Assembly: GCF_013409625.1 (NCBI RefSeq)
Contig: NZ_JACCBF010000001.1
Span: 1,426,001-1,490,000, forward strand
Length of the DNA: 64,000 bases
Source of the DNA: Nocardioides kongjuensis
Lineage (GTDB): Bacteria; Actinomycetota; Actinomycetes; Propionibacteriales; Nocardioidaceae
Reading direction: 5' to 3'
Shown here piece by piece: positions 31,497 to 40,489 of this stretch. The notes below the pieces were generated by a model that made no database searches, was not told the origin of the DNA, and worked only from the letters and a program-made list of their open reading frames with translations. The position numbers were made by a program, and so were the translations under genes. Position 1 is the first letter of the stretch; each line of letters starts with the position of its first letter.

Positions 31497-32933
31497 TCAG
31501 TCGAACCGGACTGGGATCGTGGTGCGCGGCAGGGTCAGCAGCACGCTCCCCGTCCCGCCGTCGCTGGTCCGCGTGGTCACCCGGCGCGTCCCCGCGATCA
31601 CCAGCGTCCCCGACCGGAAGGAGGCCGGTACGACGAACGCCGGGTCGGGCGTCGGGGTGTCGGGCGAGAGGTCGCGCCGCGGGTACGCCGTACCGTCGGC
31701 GGCCTCGAGGTGGAGGTCGGCGAGCTCGAAGCCGCGCGGGCTCGGGTCGTCCGGCGTGGTGTAGCTGAGGCCGACGGTGAGGTATGCGCGCCGGGGGTTC
31801 GCCAGCCCCGTCGGTCCGTTGAAGAAGAACAGCCGGGCATCGGCGACGTGGACCGCCCGGACGGCCTCCGGCCCGAGCGGGGCGTCCGCGGTCGGGCGCA
31901 GCACCAGGTCGGCGTCGATCGCGACCTTCAGCTGCGAACGGACCAGGACCGCGATGTTGCGCCCGGTCGCGGTGCCGTCGACCAGGGAGACCCGCTGGTC
32001 GTAGCCGTCGGCGTCCATCCGCAGCTCGACCGTCGCGCCGTCGGGCACCGCGACGACGTACGTCGGCCCGCCCGCCGGCACGGGTACCGACGTACCGGCG
32101 ACGACGACCTCGAGACCGGCCGCGGACCACGGCGCGCACGGCCGCTCCTGGCACGGCCCGTCGGCGAGCGTGAACGTGCGCAGCCGACTGCCCGGCGCCG
32201 CGAGCAGGATGCGGGAGCCGTCGTCGACCTGCTCGGGCGCACCCAGGTCGCCGACCTCGACGCCGGCGGTGCGGCCGGCCAGGGTGGCGGCGGTGACGCC
32301 GTCGGCGGTCGGGCTCCCGGTGCCGACGACCATCCCGGCGGGCACGAAGCGCACGTCTGCCGGTCCGGCCCGGCCCGCCGGGTCGGACCGGTCCGTGCCG
32401 CCGCCGCGGGACACCAGCACCGCGACCACGGTGAGGGCCGCGACGACCAGCACGGCGACGACCATGAAGATCGCGACCTTCACCCCGGTCCGGGCCCCGG
32501 TCGGTACGGCCTCCGGGGACGGGGGCGCCAACGCCAGCGGGAGCAAGGGCCCGGCCAGGACGGTGCGCTCGTCCGGGAGCACCGTGCGGGGAAGCGAGCC
32601 GACCACCTCGTCCTCGTCCACCTTGCCGAGCGCGAACAGCAGCGCGGCCAACGCCCAGCGGGCACTCATCACGTCGGCTCCCCCGCGCAGCCGGGCCAGC
32701 CGGAACGCCTGGGCGTCGAGGGTGTGCCCCGGCCGGGCGCCCTCGGCCAGCTGGGCGAGCACCCGCGCGAACGTGCCGAGCCGGATGGCGTCGGTGAGCA
32801 GGTTGACCTGGCCGTCGCTCGCCCGGTGGTCCGGCGCGTGGTCGTCGAAGGCTGCCCGGAAGTCCGCCGGGTCGTCGAGCACCGCCGGCCCCAGCCGGGC
32901 CACCAGAGCGGCCAGCTCGTGGTGGGTCTCCAC
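31497..32933 (-). CDS. Hypothetical membrane-anchored protein
   Basis: A 478-residue protein that I do not assign. Residues 1-150 are soluble and helical (HHELAALVARLGPAVLDDPADFRAAFDDHAPDHRASDGQVNLL, ALAALLFALGKVDEDEVVGSLPR). One strong membrane helix at about 151-176 (VKVAIFMVVAVLVVAALTVVAVLVS) follows. The remaining 300 residues are extracytoplasmic beta-rich sequence with Gly/Pro turns and two cysteines (GPCQERPCAPW). The domain order suggests a cytosolic regulatory region linked to an outer sensor or binding domain. It is divergent from the secreted protein at 33074. Confidence 0.75.
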   Translation of the reverse strand: METHHELAALVARLGPAVLDDPADFRAAFDDHAPDHRASDGQVNLLTDAIRLGTFARVLAQLAEGARPGHTLDAQAFRLARLRGGADVMSARWALAALLFALGKVDEDEVVGSLPRTVLPDERTVLAGPLLPLALAPPSPEAVPTGARTGVKVAIFMVVAVLVVAALTVVAVLVSRGGGTDRSDPAGRAGPADVRFVPAGMVVGTGSPTADGVTAATLAGRTAGVEVGDLGAPEQVDDGSRILLAAPGSRLRTFTLADGPCQERPCAPWSAAGLEVVVAGTSVPVPAGGPTYVVAVPDGATVELRMDADGYDQRVSLVDGTATGRNIAVLVRSQLKVAIDADLVLRPTADAPLGPEAVRAVHVADARLFFFNGPTGLANPRRAYLTVGLSYTTPDDPSPRGFELADLHLEAADGTAYPRRDLSPDTPTPDPAFVVPASFRSGTLVIAGTRRVTTRTSDGGTGSVLLTLPRTTIPVRFD

Positions 32934-33073
32934 CCGAGCACCATGGCACCGGCGCGCGCCGTACGAGCGCTCCCACCCGATCTATACCGAGTTCGGGGGA
33001 CGGCAGCGCCACGGAGGCGACCGTACGTTCGGGGCACGGGACGATCACCGGTCGCGGACACCTGGGGGCGACG

Positions 33074-34513
33074 ATGCGAAGGATCCTCGTGACGGCTGCG
33101 GCGGCACTGGCAGTGCTCGGCACCATGCCGGCACCGCCGGCGACCGCGGCCGACCAGACCGTGGTGGTCAACGGCTATGCGTTCCCCTCGGGGCTGCGGT
33201 ACGTCGCCGGCGCCTGCTCGGGGAACGGCAAGGCGACGCCCTACGCCGCCTATCGACAGGGCAGCATCCTCGGCGACCACGCCATCGGGCTCGCGTTCGG
33301 CGGGCAGACGGGTGGCATGGGCGGCGTCGCGGCGTGGGTGCCGGACCCGGGCAACCTGCAGGACGCCTCGCTCGCGACCTACCATCCCGGTCCCCTGCCC
33401 GGCGGCTCCGGCGTCGACGGGCACATCGTGATCCAGCTCGACGTGTTCGGCGACGGGTTCCAGTCCGCATGGCTCGAGGGCCGCTACGACGTCTCGAACC
33501 TGTCCGGCTGGCACCCGGGTGACGACGTCGCCGACATCGCGACGGACTGGTACTGGTCCGACGACGCGACCCGGGAGTACACCGGATGGACCCTCCCCGA
33601 GGTGGCCGACGACTGGGGGCCCGGGTCCGGCGGTGCGTGGCTGAACTTCGAGTTCGGCTGCCGCGGCCGGGACTTCTACTTCGACGACCTCCGCCTGGCG
33701 ACCGCGGCGGGGGCGACGACCTACGACTTCGAGGGCGTGCCGACCCAGGCCTTCATCTCGGCGGCCCCGACCCACCACAGCAGCGACCTCGAGCGCGGGA
33801 TCACCCGGCTCGACCTCGTCAACGGCCAGGACCACTACCTGCTGGCCGACGCGAAGACGTCCGGCGACGGCGTCTGGTCGCCCGGCTACGTCCCCGGCAC
33901 GGCGACGCTGTGGGCCCGTCCGTGGGGCGCTCCCGGCTTCTCCCCCGTGGCGAGCGCGGGCTTCGGGTCCGACACCTACGCACAATTCCACGTCCGGCCG
34001 GACCGGCAGACCGAGTACCAGGTCCGCACCGGTGGCGACGACACCTTCGAGGCCAGCACGTCGGCGACCCTGCTGGTCACCGTCGCGCGCCAGGTCAACG
34101 CGCGTGCACCCGCCACCCAGGTCCGGCAGGGCCAGCCGATCCGGGTCAAGGGACGGATCGCGCCCGGCGACGCAGGCGTCCGGGTGATGCTCCAGCGCAA
34201 GGTGGGCAAGCACTGGCGCACCGTCGACCGCGCGAGGACCAGGACCCACGGCAGGTTCGCACTCCGGGTGACCGCGCGCAGCACCGGCCTCTGGACGGTC
34301 CGGGTCGCCGTGGCCGCCGCGAAGGGCAACGGCGCCAGCGCGACGCCGGGCACCCGGATCCGGGTGCTGCCGCGCCCGAAGCCGCAGCCGCAGCCGGCCC
34401 CGGCCCCTGTCTACGTCCCGGTGCCCGTCACGCACGTCCCGACCGACGAGCCGAAGGGGACCGTTCCGCCGTCGGCGCACCACCGGCTCAGGGCCTCGCA
34501 GCCCCTCTCCTAG
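33074..34513 (+). CDS. Secreted hypothetical protein with Pro-rich C terminus
   Basis: A 479-residue exported protein. The signal peptide is clear (MRRILVTAAAALAVLGTMPAPPATAADQ), with probable cleavage after ATAA near residue 26. A beta-rich domain to about 230 has aromatic and Gly motifs (GDHAIGLAFGGQTGGMGGVAAWVPDPG, WLNFEFGCRGRDFYFDDLRLATA). A second domain, about 310-420, looks like an Ig/bacterial beta-sandwich (RQGQPIRVKGRIAPGDAGVRVMLQRKVGKHWRTVDRARTRTHGRFALRV). The tail is Pro-rich (PKPQPQPAPAPVYVPVP). No sorting signal is visible, so probably secreted. Function is unknown. Confidence 0.82.
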   Translation: MRRILVTAAAALAVLGTMPAPPATAADQTVVVNGYAFPSGLRYVAGACSGNGKATPYAAYRQGSILGDHAIGLAFGGQTGGMGGVAAWVPDPGNLQDASLATYHPGPLPGGSGVDGHIVIQLDVFGDGFQSAWLEGRYDVSNLSGWHPGDDVADIATDWYWSDDATREYTGWTLPEVADDWGPGSGGAWLNFEFGCRGRDFYFDDLRLATAAGATTYDFEGVPTQAFISAAPTHHSSDLERGITRLDLVNGQDHYLLADAKTSGDGVWSPGYVPGTATLWARPWGAPGFSPVASAGFGSDTYAQFHVRPDRQTEYQVRTGGDDTFEASTSATLLVTVARQVNARAPATQVRQGQPIRVKGRIAPGDAGVRVMLQRKVGKHWRTVDRARTRTHGRFALRVTARSTGLWTVRVAVAAAKGNGASATPGTRIRVLPRPKPQPQPAPAPVYVPVPVTHVPTDEPKGTVPPSAHHRLRASQPLS

Positions 34514-34522
34514 CATGGGCGC

Positions 34523-35128
34523 ATGCCCGAGGACCTCGACGACACCACTCCGGAGGCCCCGCTGGCGCCGTACGGACCGCTTCCCCGCAACGGGCGGGTC
34601 CGTCCGATGACGAGGTGGGGCACACCGGTGATGCACCGGCCGCAGGCGAAGGTCGAGGTGTACGACGAGGCGCTCACCGCGCTGGCCGCCGACATGGTCG
34701 CGAGCATGTACGCCGCCGACGGCGTCGGGCTGGCCGCCTGCCAGATCGGCGAGGACGTCGCGATGTTCGTCTTCGACTGCCCCGACGCCGAGGGCCGGCG
34801 CGTGGTCGGAGTCGTCTGCAACCCGGTCCTGGTCGAGCCCGAGGGCGTCTCCCGGCGCCTGGACGACAGCCCCGAGGGCTGCCTGTCGTACCCCGGCGCC
34901 TTCGTGGACTGCGCCCGGCCCGACTACGCGGTGGTCGAGGGCACGGGTCTCGACGGCCGGCCGGTGCGCTTCGAGGGCGACGGACTGCTGGCCAAGTGCC
35001 TCCAGCACGAGACGGACCACACGCTCGGCACCGTCTTCGGTGACCGCATCTCCGCGAAGGCGATGAAGAAGCTGCGCAAGCAGCACGACGCCGCGGCCGA
35101 GGACTACCCGCCGGAGTGGCCCACCTGA
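34523..35128 (+). CDS. def: Peptide deformylase
   Basis: A 201-residue metal-dependent deformylase that removes the N-formyl group from nascent proteins. All three motifs are present: GVGLAACQIG (67-76), EGCLSYPG (118-125) and HETDH (162-166), supplying the Cys and two His metal ligands and the catalytic Glu. The 30-residue N-terminal extension and the C-terminal RKQHDAAAEDYP tail are typical of actinobacterial type. The start is the ATG at 34523, nine bases after the previous stop. A second deformylase elsewhere is usual in actinobacteria. Confidence 0.95.
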   Translation: MPEDLDDTTPEAPLAPYGPLPRNGRVRPMTRWGTPVMHRPQAKVEVYDEALTALAADMVASMYAADGVGLAACQIGEDVAMFVFDCPDAEGRRVVGVVCNPVLVEPEGVSRRLDDSPEGCLSYPGAFVDCARPDYAVVEGTGLDGRPVRFEGDGLLAKCLQHETDHTLGTVFGDRISAKAMKKLRKQHDAAAEDYPPEWPT

Positions 35129-35154
35129 GCAGTGGGGTGGGCTAGCGTCGGGCC

Positions 35155-36069
35155 ATGCCCGTCGACCCGTCCCTGGCCGGCCTCCTGGAGGCCATCGCCG
35201 CCGGCACGCCCCTGTCCGACCTGTCCCCCGCCGACGCCCGCGTGGTGTTCCGGGCGATGACCGTGGACACCCGCCCGCCCGGGAGCCTGGACCCGGTCGC
35301 GTCGGTGGAGGACGACAAGGTGGCCGGTGCCGCCGGTCCGCTGGCCGCGCGGGTCTACCGGCCCGAGGGCGACGGACCGTTCCCGACCGTCGTGCTGCTG
35401 CACGGCGGCGGCTGGGTGATCGGCGACCTCGACACCCACGAGCCGATGGCCCGCGCGATCTGCGCCGGCACCGACTCGGTCGTGGTCGCGGTGGACTACC
35501 GGCTGGGCCCCGAGGCGCGCTTCCCCGCGGCCGCCGAGGACGCCATCGCCGCGGTCCTCGACGTGCAGTCGCGGCTGGCGTCGTACGGCGGCAGCGAGGT
35601 GCTCGCGGTCGCCGGCGACTCCGCGGGTGGCAACCTGTCCGCCGTCGTCACCCAGCACGTGCCCGGCCTGGCCGCGCAGCTGCTGGTGTACCCGGCCACC
35701 GACATCCTGGGCGACTTCGCGTCGCGCACCGAGAACGCCCACGGCTACTTCCTCGACGAGCCGACCATGGCCTGGTTCATCGGCTGCTACGCCGACGCCG
35801 GGACCGACTTCCTCGACCCGCGGATCTCACCGCTGCGCGGCGACCTCGCGGGCCTGCCGCCCGCCGTGGTGGTCACCGCCGAGTTCGACCCGCTGCGCGA
35901 CGAGGGCGTGGCGTACGCCGACGCACTGGCCGCGGCCGGCGTGCCGGTCCGGCACACGACGTACCCCGGGCTGATCCACGGCTTCTTCGACATGGGCCCG
36001 TGGTCGCCGGCGTGCCAGGAGGCGGTCGACGACACCATCGCGCAGTTCGCCGACCTGCTGCGCCGCTGA
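35155..36069 (+). CDS. Alpha/beta hydrolase (hormone-sensitive lipase-type esterase)
   Basis: A 304-residue esterase/lipase. The oxyanion motif HGGGWVIGDLDTHEPMAR, the nucleophile elbow VAGDSAGGNLSAV, Asp in VTAEFDPLRDEG and His in GLIHGFFDMGP complete the catalytic machinery of the HSL (bacterial family IV) group. No signal peptide. It follows def by 26 bases on the same strand. Natural substrates are probably short-chain esters. Confidence 0.92.
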   Translation: MPVDPSLAGLLEAIAAGTPLSDLSPADARVVFRAMTVDTRPPGSLDPVASVEDDKVAGAAGPLAARVYRPEGDGPFPTVVLLHGGGWVIGDLDTHEPMARAICAGTDSVVVAVDYRLGPEARFPAAAEDAIAAVLDVQSRLASYGGSEVLAVAGDSAGGNLSAVVTQHVPGLAAQLLVYPATDILGDFASRTENAHGYFLDEPTMAWFIGCYADAGTDFLDPRISPLRGDLAGLPPAVVVTAEFDPLRDEGVAYADALAAAGVPVRHTTYPGLIHGFFDMGPWSPACQEAVDDTIAQFADLLRR

Positions 36070-36072
36070 CCG

Positions 36073-36564
36073 TCAGGCCTGGGCCGCGTGGCTCGGCAGG
36101 ACGCAGGCTGCGTCGAGGCCGAGCACCCGGTTGAGGCGACCGAACGCGAGCCACGAGCCCAGGCACATCGACAGCTCCACGATCTCGCGGTCGGTGTAGT
36201 GGGTGCGCATCCGCTGCCAGAACCCGTCGTCGATCCCGTGGTGGTCGAGGGCGTAGCGCTCCGCGTACTCCGCGGCGAGCCGGGCCCGATCGTCCAGGTC
36301 GCGCGTGGTGCGCCAGTCCTGGACCGCCTGGTCGAAGGTGTCCTCGACCTTCTGCCCGTCGCGCTCGGTGCGCCAGTCCTGGCAGAACAGGCAGCCGTTG
36401 ACCTGGGCGATCCGCAGCCGGGCGGCCTCGAACTCGCGCAGCCCGAGCGTGCTGTGCTCGTAGACGCTCATCGCGAGCGTCGAGGCGGCGGGGCCGATGC
36501 CGGGCACCAGCTCGCCCCACACGTAGGTGATCGGGTCCTTGCCGTCGGGGATCTCGAGGAACAT
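36073..36564 (-). CDS. Carboxymuconolactone decarboxylase family protein
   Basis: A 163-residue AhpD-like protein. The redox-type motif is RIAQVNGCLFCQDWRTERDGQ, with Cys-x2-Cys. The N-terminal MFLEIPDGKDPITYVWGELVPGIGPAASTLAMSVYEHSTLGLREFEAARLR and C-terminal ELSMCLGSWLAFGRLNRVLGLD are as in other members. The ATG at 36564 overlaps the stop of the upstream reductase (TGATG), indicating a two-gene operon. It is convergent with the esterase. Reaction unknown; peroxidase or decarboxylase-like. Confidence 0.87.
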   Translation of the reverse strand: MFLEIPDGKDPITYVWGELVPGIGPAASTLAMSVYEHSTLGLREFEAARLRIAQVNGCLFCQDWRTERDGQKVEDTFDQAVQDWRTTRDLDDRARLAAEYAERYALDHHGIDDGFWQRMRTHYTDREIVELSMCLGSWLAFGRLNRVLGLDAACVLPSHAAQA

Positions 36565-37679
36565 CACGCCTCCTCGGCGACGGTGCGCAGGTACGTCGAC
36601 GGCACCAGCGGGACGTCGAGACCGTCGTACAGGCCCGGGTTGGCGGTGCGCAGCCACGTGATGGCGTTGACGAGCCGGTTCGCGGCGGTCGCGTTGCCGC
36701 CGGCGGCGCGGTTGCCGCCCTCGTCGGTGGCCTCGACGTTGATCTCGATGCGCGGGCGGCCCTCGATGATGACCCGGTGGGCGCCGTCACCGCCGTCGGG
36801 AGGCATCGGCCAGTCCGTCGCACAGGCGGCGCTGATCCGGGTGACGTGCTCGATGACGATCCTCGGCTCACCGCCGACGATGCCCTGCACCTCGAAGCGC
36901 AGGCCGCCCTGGGTGCCGGCCTCGAAGCCGCCGAGCGCGGTCGTCACGGACGCCTCGAGCGCCCGGCGCTCCACGGTCTCGCGCAGCTCGTCGACCTCGA
37001 CGCCCAGCGCCCGGGCGATCAGCCGGACCTGCCCGCCCCACACCATCGACGGGATGCCCTCGGCCACCATCGGGGGCTCGTAGTCCATCGGCTGCCCCAT
37101 GCCGACGATGTAGCGGACCGAGTCCTCGGCGTCGTACGTCGAGTAGTCGAAGATCTCCTGGCAGCGGACCTGCTCGATCTCCGAGGCCAGTCCGCTGACC
37201 AGCGCGGGCAGCAGGTCGTTGCCCCAGCCCGGGTCGATGCCGCTGACGAAGAGCGCGCTGCCGCCGTCGGCGCAGGCCTTGGCGAGCGGGTCCCGCATCT
37301 CGGCCGGCGCACTGCGGTGGTCGTAGAGCGCGTAGACGGACGGCGTCACGACCACGGCTCCCCCGGCGAGCGCACGGGTGATGTCGACGACCGCGTCGTC
37401 GGGGCGCAGCTCGCCGCTGGCCGCGTACGCGACGGCGCCTGCGCCGTCGAGCGTGCCCAGCGCCGAGTCGACGTCGTCCGTCGCCGCCACCCCGATGCTG
37501 CGCCCGAGGCCGGCGATGTCGCCCGCGTCGCGGCCGACCTTCGCCGGGTCGTTGACGATCACCGCGGACAGGGTCAGCCCCGGGTGCGCCGCGACCGCCC
37601 GGATCGACGCGCGACCCATGTTGCCGGTGCCCCAGACGACGACCGGGACTGCTCGGTAGAACGTGTTCTCATCCGCCAT
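36564..37679 (-). CDS. Dihydrodipicolinate reductase-like oxidoreductase
   Basis: A 371-residue NAD(P)-binding protein of the DapB/2,4-diaminopentanoate dehydrogenase-like superfamily. The Rossmann loop is VVVWGTGNMGRASIRAV (residues 13-29), followed by VIVNDPAKVGRDAGDIAG. The central segment VSGIDPGWGNDLLPALVSGL and the C-terminal GGNATAANRLVNAITWLRTANPGLYDGLDVPLVP are typical of actinobacterial members annotated as dihydrodipicolinate reductases. It is not the housekeeping DapB. With the CMD partner it may act in degradation of a cyclic or amine compound. Confidence 0.85.
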   Translation of the reverse strand: MADENTFYRAVPVVVWGTGNMGRASIRAVAAHPGLTLSAVIVNDPAKVGRDAGDIAGLGRSIGVAATDDVDSALGTLDGAGAVAYAASGELRPDDAVVDITRALAGGAVVVTPSVYALYDHRSAPAEMRDPLAKACADGGSALFVSGIDPGWGNDLLPALVSGLASEIEQVRCQEIFDYSTYDAEDSVRYIVGMGQPMDYEPPMVAEGIPSMVWGGQVRLIARALGVEVDELRETVERRALEASVTTALGGFEAGTQGGLRFEVQGIVGGEPRIVIEHVTRISAACATDWPMPPDGGDGAHRVIIEGRPRIEINVEATDEGGNRAAGGNATAANRLVNAITWLRTANPGLYDGLDVPLVPSTYLRTVAEEA

Positions 37680-37745
37680 GGACGGGACACTAGGACGCTC
37701 GGCGGGCGATGGGTAGTGCGACAGCGTGTCTTTTTTGAGAAACCC

Positions 37746-38561
37746 TCACCGACGAGCGGTCACGTAGCACGCGACGGCCGTGGCCGCCGCGACGTTGAGG
37801 GAGTCGACGCCGTGCTCGATGGTGCGGGCCATGGGGATGATCGCCCGACGGTCGGCCGCCTGCTCCCAGCGTGCGGACAGCCCATGACCCTCCGAGCCGA
37901 GGACCAGCGCGACCTTGCCCTGGCCGCTCACCGCGTCCTCGATCGGCACCGCGTCCGGTGCGAGCGTCAGCGCGACGGTGGTGAAGCCGCGCCCGGAGAG
38001 GTCGGGCAGCGCGTCGTACCAGTCCGGGAGGCGGGTCCAGGGCAGCGCGAAGACGGCACCCATCGCGACCTTGATCGCGCGCCGGTAGAGCGGGTCGGCG
38101 CAGCGCGGCGCGAGCAGCACGGCGTCGAAGCCGAGCGCGGCGCCGCTGCGCACGATGGCGCCGACGTTGGTGTGGTCGACGAGGTCCTCGAGGACCAGCA
38201 CGGTGCGTGCTCCGGCGAGCACGTCGTCGAGCGACGGGAGCGGCCGGCGCTCGAGCGAGGCGAGCGCGCCACGGTGGACGTGGAAGCCGGTGACCTGCTC
38301 GGCAAGGTCCTCGGACAGGACGTAGCAGGGGGCGTCGGAGCGGTCGAGGACGTCGGCGAGGCCGTCGAGCCAGCGCGGCGCCATGAGGAAGGACCGCGGG
38401 TGGTAGCCGGCCTCGACCGCCCGGCGCACGACCTTCTCCCCCTCGGCGAGGAAGAGCCCGTGCTCGGCCTCGAGGTGCTTGCGGAGCTCGACGTCGCGCA
38501 GGTCGCGGTAGTCGCCCAGCCGCGGGTCGGCGGGGTCGGTGATCTCAACGAGCTCGGCCAC
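37746..38561 (-). CDS. TrmH/SpoU family RNA 2'-O-methyltransferase
   Basis: A 271-residue knotted SPOUT methyltransferase. The N-terminal substrate domain covers about 1-110; motif 1 is TVLVLEDLVDHTNVGAIVRSGAALGFDAVLL, motif 2 VALVLGSEGHGLS, motif 3 IIPMARTIEHGVDSLNVAAATAVACY. It methylates a ribose in tRNA or 23S rRNA; the target nucleotide cannot be specified. Ten bases separate it from the CobA gene upstream, which is probably in the same transcript. Confidence 0.93.
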   Translation of the reverse strand: MAELVEITDPADPRLGDYRDLRDVELRKHLEAEHGLFLAEGEKVVRRAVEAGYHPRSFLMAPRWLDGLADVLDRSDAPCYVLSEDLAEQVTGFHVHRGALASLERRPLPSLDDVLAGARTVLVLEDLVDHTNVGAIVRSGAALGFDAVLLAPRCADPLYRRAIKVAMGAVFALPWTRLPDWYDALPDLSGRGFTTVALTLAPDAVPIEDAVSGQGKVALVLGSEGHGLSARWEQAADRRAIIPMARTIEHGVDSLNVAAATAVACYVTARR

Positions 38562-38571
38562 GGCGGCGGGC

Positions 38572-39804
38572 TCAGAAGGCGTCGGGGTGGGCCACCGCGA
38601 CGACGTCGCCGATCACGATGATCGCCGGCGGCTTGACGTCCTCCTCGGCGAGCCGCTCGGCCAGGGTGCCGAGCGTGGCCAGGACGGTGCGCTGGGTCGG
38701 CATGGTGCCGTCGCAGATCACCGCCACCGGCGTGCCGTCGGGACGCCCGCCCGCGACGAGCGCCTTCGCGATGTGCGGGGCGTTCTCGACGCCCATCATC
38801 ACGACCACGGTCCCCTGCATCTGCGCGAGCGCGTCGTAGTTGACCAGCGACTCGGGATGACCGGGCGGCAGGTGCCCGGAGACGACGGTGAACTCGTGGG
38901 TGACGCCGCGGTGGGTGACCGGGATGCCGGCGATGCCCGGGACCGAGACCGGCGAGGTCAGGCCCGGGATCACGGTGACCGGTACGCCTGCCGCACGGCA
39001 CGCGATGATCTCCTCGAACCCGCGCCCGAAGACGAAGTTGTCGCCACCCTTGAAGCGGACGACCCGCTTCCCGTCGAGTGCCCGCTCGACGATGATCCGG
39101 TTGATCTCCTCCTGCTGCGCCGAGCGGCCGCGGGGCAGCTTGGCCACGTCGACGAGCTCGACGTCGCTGGGCAGGTCGCCGAGCAGCTCGCGCGGGGCCA
39201 GGCGGTCGGCGACGACGACGTCGGCCGCCATCAGCGCCTTGCGCCCGGCGATCGAGATCAGCTCGGGGTCGCCGGGGCCGCCGCCGACCAGGGTGACGCC
39301 GGGGGTGCGCTCGGGCGTGCCGTCGCGGTGGTGCGGCGCAGCGATGGTGCCGTCACGCAGGCCGGCGACGATCTCGTCGCGCACCGACGCCGAGCGGCGC
39401 GGGTCGCGGTTGCCGACGACCGCCACGGTGATGCCGGCCTCGCGACCCACGGCCGGCGTCCACGCCGTACCGAGGGTCGCGTCGTCGGAGCGGACGCAGA
39501 ACACCCGCTGGGCCTCGCACAGCGCCGAGACGTGGTCGTTGACGGCCCGGTCGTCGGTGACGGCGATGACGTACCAGGCGCCGTCCACGTCGGAGTCCAC
39601 GAACGCGCGCTCGTGCCAGGTGATCTCGCCGGAGCCGACCAGGCCCTCGATCGCCGGGGTGACGTGCGGCGACACGACGTGGACGTCGGCGCCGACGGCG
39701 ATCAGCTGCGGCACCCGGCGCTGGGCCACGTGCCCGCCACCGACGACGAGCACACGGCGCCCGGCGAGGCGCAGACCGGAGGGGTACGGCGGGAAGTCGC
39801 TCAC
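38572..39804 (-). CDS. cobA: CysG-like siroheme synthase / uroporphyrinogen-III C-methyltransferase
   Basis: A 410-residue fusion. Residues 10-120 are a precorrin-2 dehydrogenase/ferrochelatase-like domain (RVLVVGGGHVAQRRVPQLIAVGADVHVVSPHVTPAI). Residues 168-405 are the SUMT domain (GVTLVGGGPGDPELISIAGRKALMAADVVVADRLAP, VVRFKGGDNFVFGRGFEEI, VIPGLTSPVSVPGIAGIPVTHRG). It makes precorrin-2 from uroporphyrinogen III and probably siroheme for sulfite or nitrite reductases. The middle CysG dimerisation part is short. No cobalamin riboswitch was seen upstream. Confidence 0.93.
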   Translation of the reverse strand: MSDFPPYPSGLRLAGRRVLVVGGGHVAQRRVPQLIAVGADVHVVSPHVTPAIEGLVGSGEITWHERAFVDSDVDGAWYVIAVTDDRAVNDHVSALCEAQRVFCVRSDDATLGTAWTPAVGREAGITVAVVGNRDPRRSASVRDEIVAGLRDGTIAAPHHRDGTPERTPGVTLVGGGPGDPELISIAGRKALMAADVVVADRLAPRELLGDLPSDVELVDVAKLPRGRSAQQEEINRIIVERALDGKRVVRFKGGDNFVFGRGFEEIIACRAAGVPVTVIPGLTSPVSVPGIAGIPVTHRGVTHEFTVVSGHLPPGHPESLVNYDALAQMQGTVVVMMGVENAPHIAKALVAGGRPDGTPVAVICDGTMPTQRTVLATLGTLAERLAEEDVKPPAIIVIGDVVAVAHPDAF

Positions 39805-39874
39805 GACACCATTCTCCCGGCATGCACCGTGGCGTCACTGACACGGGACCAGTCCCCGGACTAACTTCGGTGAC

Positions 39875-40402
39875 ATGAGTCTCGATCGCCCGGTCACGCC
39901 GGACCCGTACCCCCTGCTCCCCGCCGCCCCGTCCTTCGCCGTGACCAGCGAGGACGTCACCGACGGCCAGCCGCTCAAGGCCGACCAGGTCTACGACGGC
40001 GGCAACACCTCGCCGCAGCTCAGCTGGGAGCCGGGCCCCGAGGGCACCCAGAGCTACGTCGTGACCTGCTTCGACCCGGACGCCCCCATCCCGAGCGGGT
40101 TCTGGCACTGGGTCGTCGTCGACATCCCGGCCGACGTCACCAGCCTCGACACCGGCGCGGGCGCGTCCGACGCAACCCTGCCCGAGGGCGCCTTCCACGT
40201 CCGCAACGACTTCGGCACGCTCGACTTCGCCGGCGCCGCGCCCCCGCAGGGCGACCAGGTCCACCGGTACTTCTTCGTCGTCCACGCCGTCTCCCAGGCG
40301 CAGCTCGGCGTCGACGGCTCCGCCACGCCCGCGGTCGTCGGGTTCAACCTGGCGTTCAAGACGCTCGGCCGGGCGATCATCACCGGGACCTACCAGCACT
40401 GA
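39875..40402 (+). CDS. YbhB/YbcL family (PEBP-like) protein
   Basis: A 175-residue phosphatidylethanolamine-binding-fold protein. Family motifs are [46 protein letters not shown] and the C-terminal [20 protein letters not shown]. The DPDAP and conserved His are the anion-binding pocket. No export signal. Role is unknown. It is convergent with the acyl-CoA dehydrogenase gene; a remarkable palindrome fills the 87-base gap. Confidence 0.93.
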   Translation: MSLDRPVTPDPYPLLPAAPSFAVTSEDVTDGQPLKADQVYDGGNTSPQLSWEPGPEGTQSYVVTCFDPDAPIPSGFWHWVVVDIPADVTSLDTGAGASDATLPEGAFHVRNDFGTLDFAGAAPPQGDQVHRYFFVVHAVSQAQLGVDGSATPAVVGFNLAFKTLGRAIITGTYQH

Positions 40403-40412
40403 GTCGAACGCA

Positions 40413-40458
40413 ATTCATGCGCTTGTCAGGGGTTGCAACCCCTGACAAGCGCATGAAT
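40413..40458. terminator. Perfect 46-bp palindrome, bidirectional terminator candidate
   Basis: Two 23-base arms starting ATTCATGCGCTTGTCAGGGG are exact complements with no spacer (centre between 40435 and 40436). It lies 10 bases after the PEBP stop. A cruciform or a long hairpin in either transcript is possible. It is followed at once by a second dyad. Confidence 0.8.
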
Positions 40459-40474
40459 CCCCGGACATCCGGGG
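40459..40474. terminator. Second short dyad next to the 46-bp palindrome
   Basis: CCCCGGACATCCGGGG: 7-bp arms with CA in the centre, 15 bases beyond the stop codon of the acyl-CoA dehydrogenase read on the minus strand. It probably contributes to ending the minus-strand transcript; the pair of hairpins makes a compact double terminator between convergent genes. Confidence 0.55.
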
Positions 40475-40489
40475 ATGCATGCGCCCGCC

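Noticed and set aside
32669..35086. An 805-codon minus-strand frame over the secreted protein and peptide deformylase
   Set aside because: It covers genes with signal peptide and catalytic motifs on the other strand. The antisense translation has no recognisable domain.
39805..39875. Cobalamin or SAM riboswitch before cobA
   Set aside because: Only 70 bases separate the divergent starts of cobA and the PEBP gene, too little for either riboswitch, and no B12-box sequence is seen.
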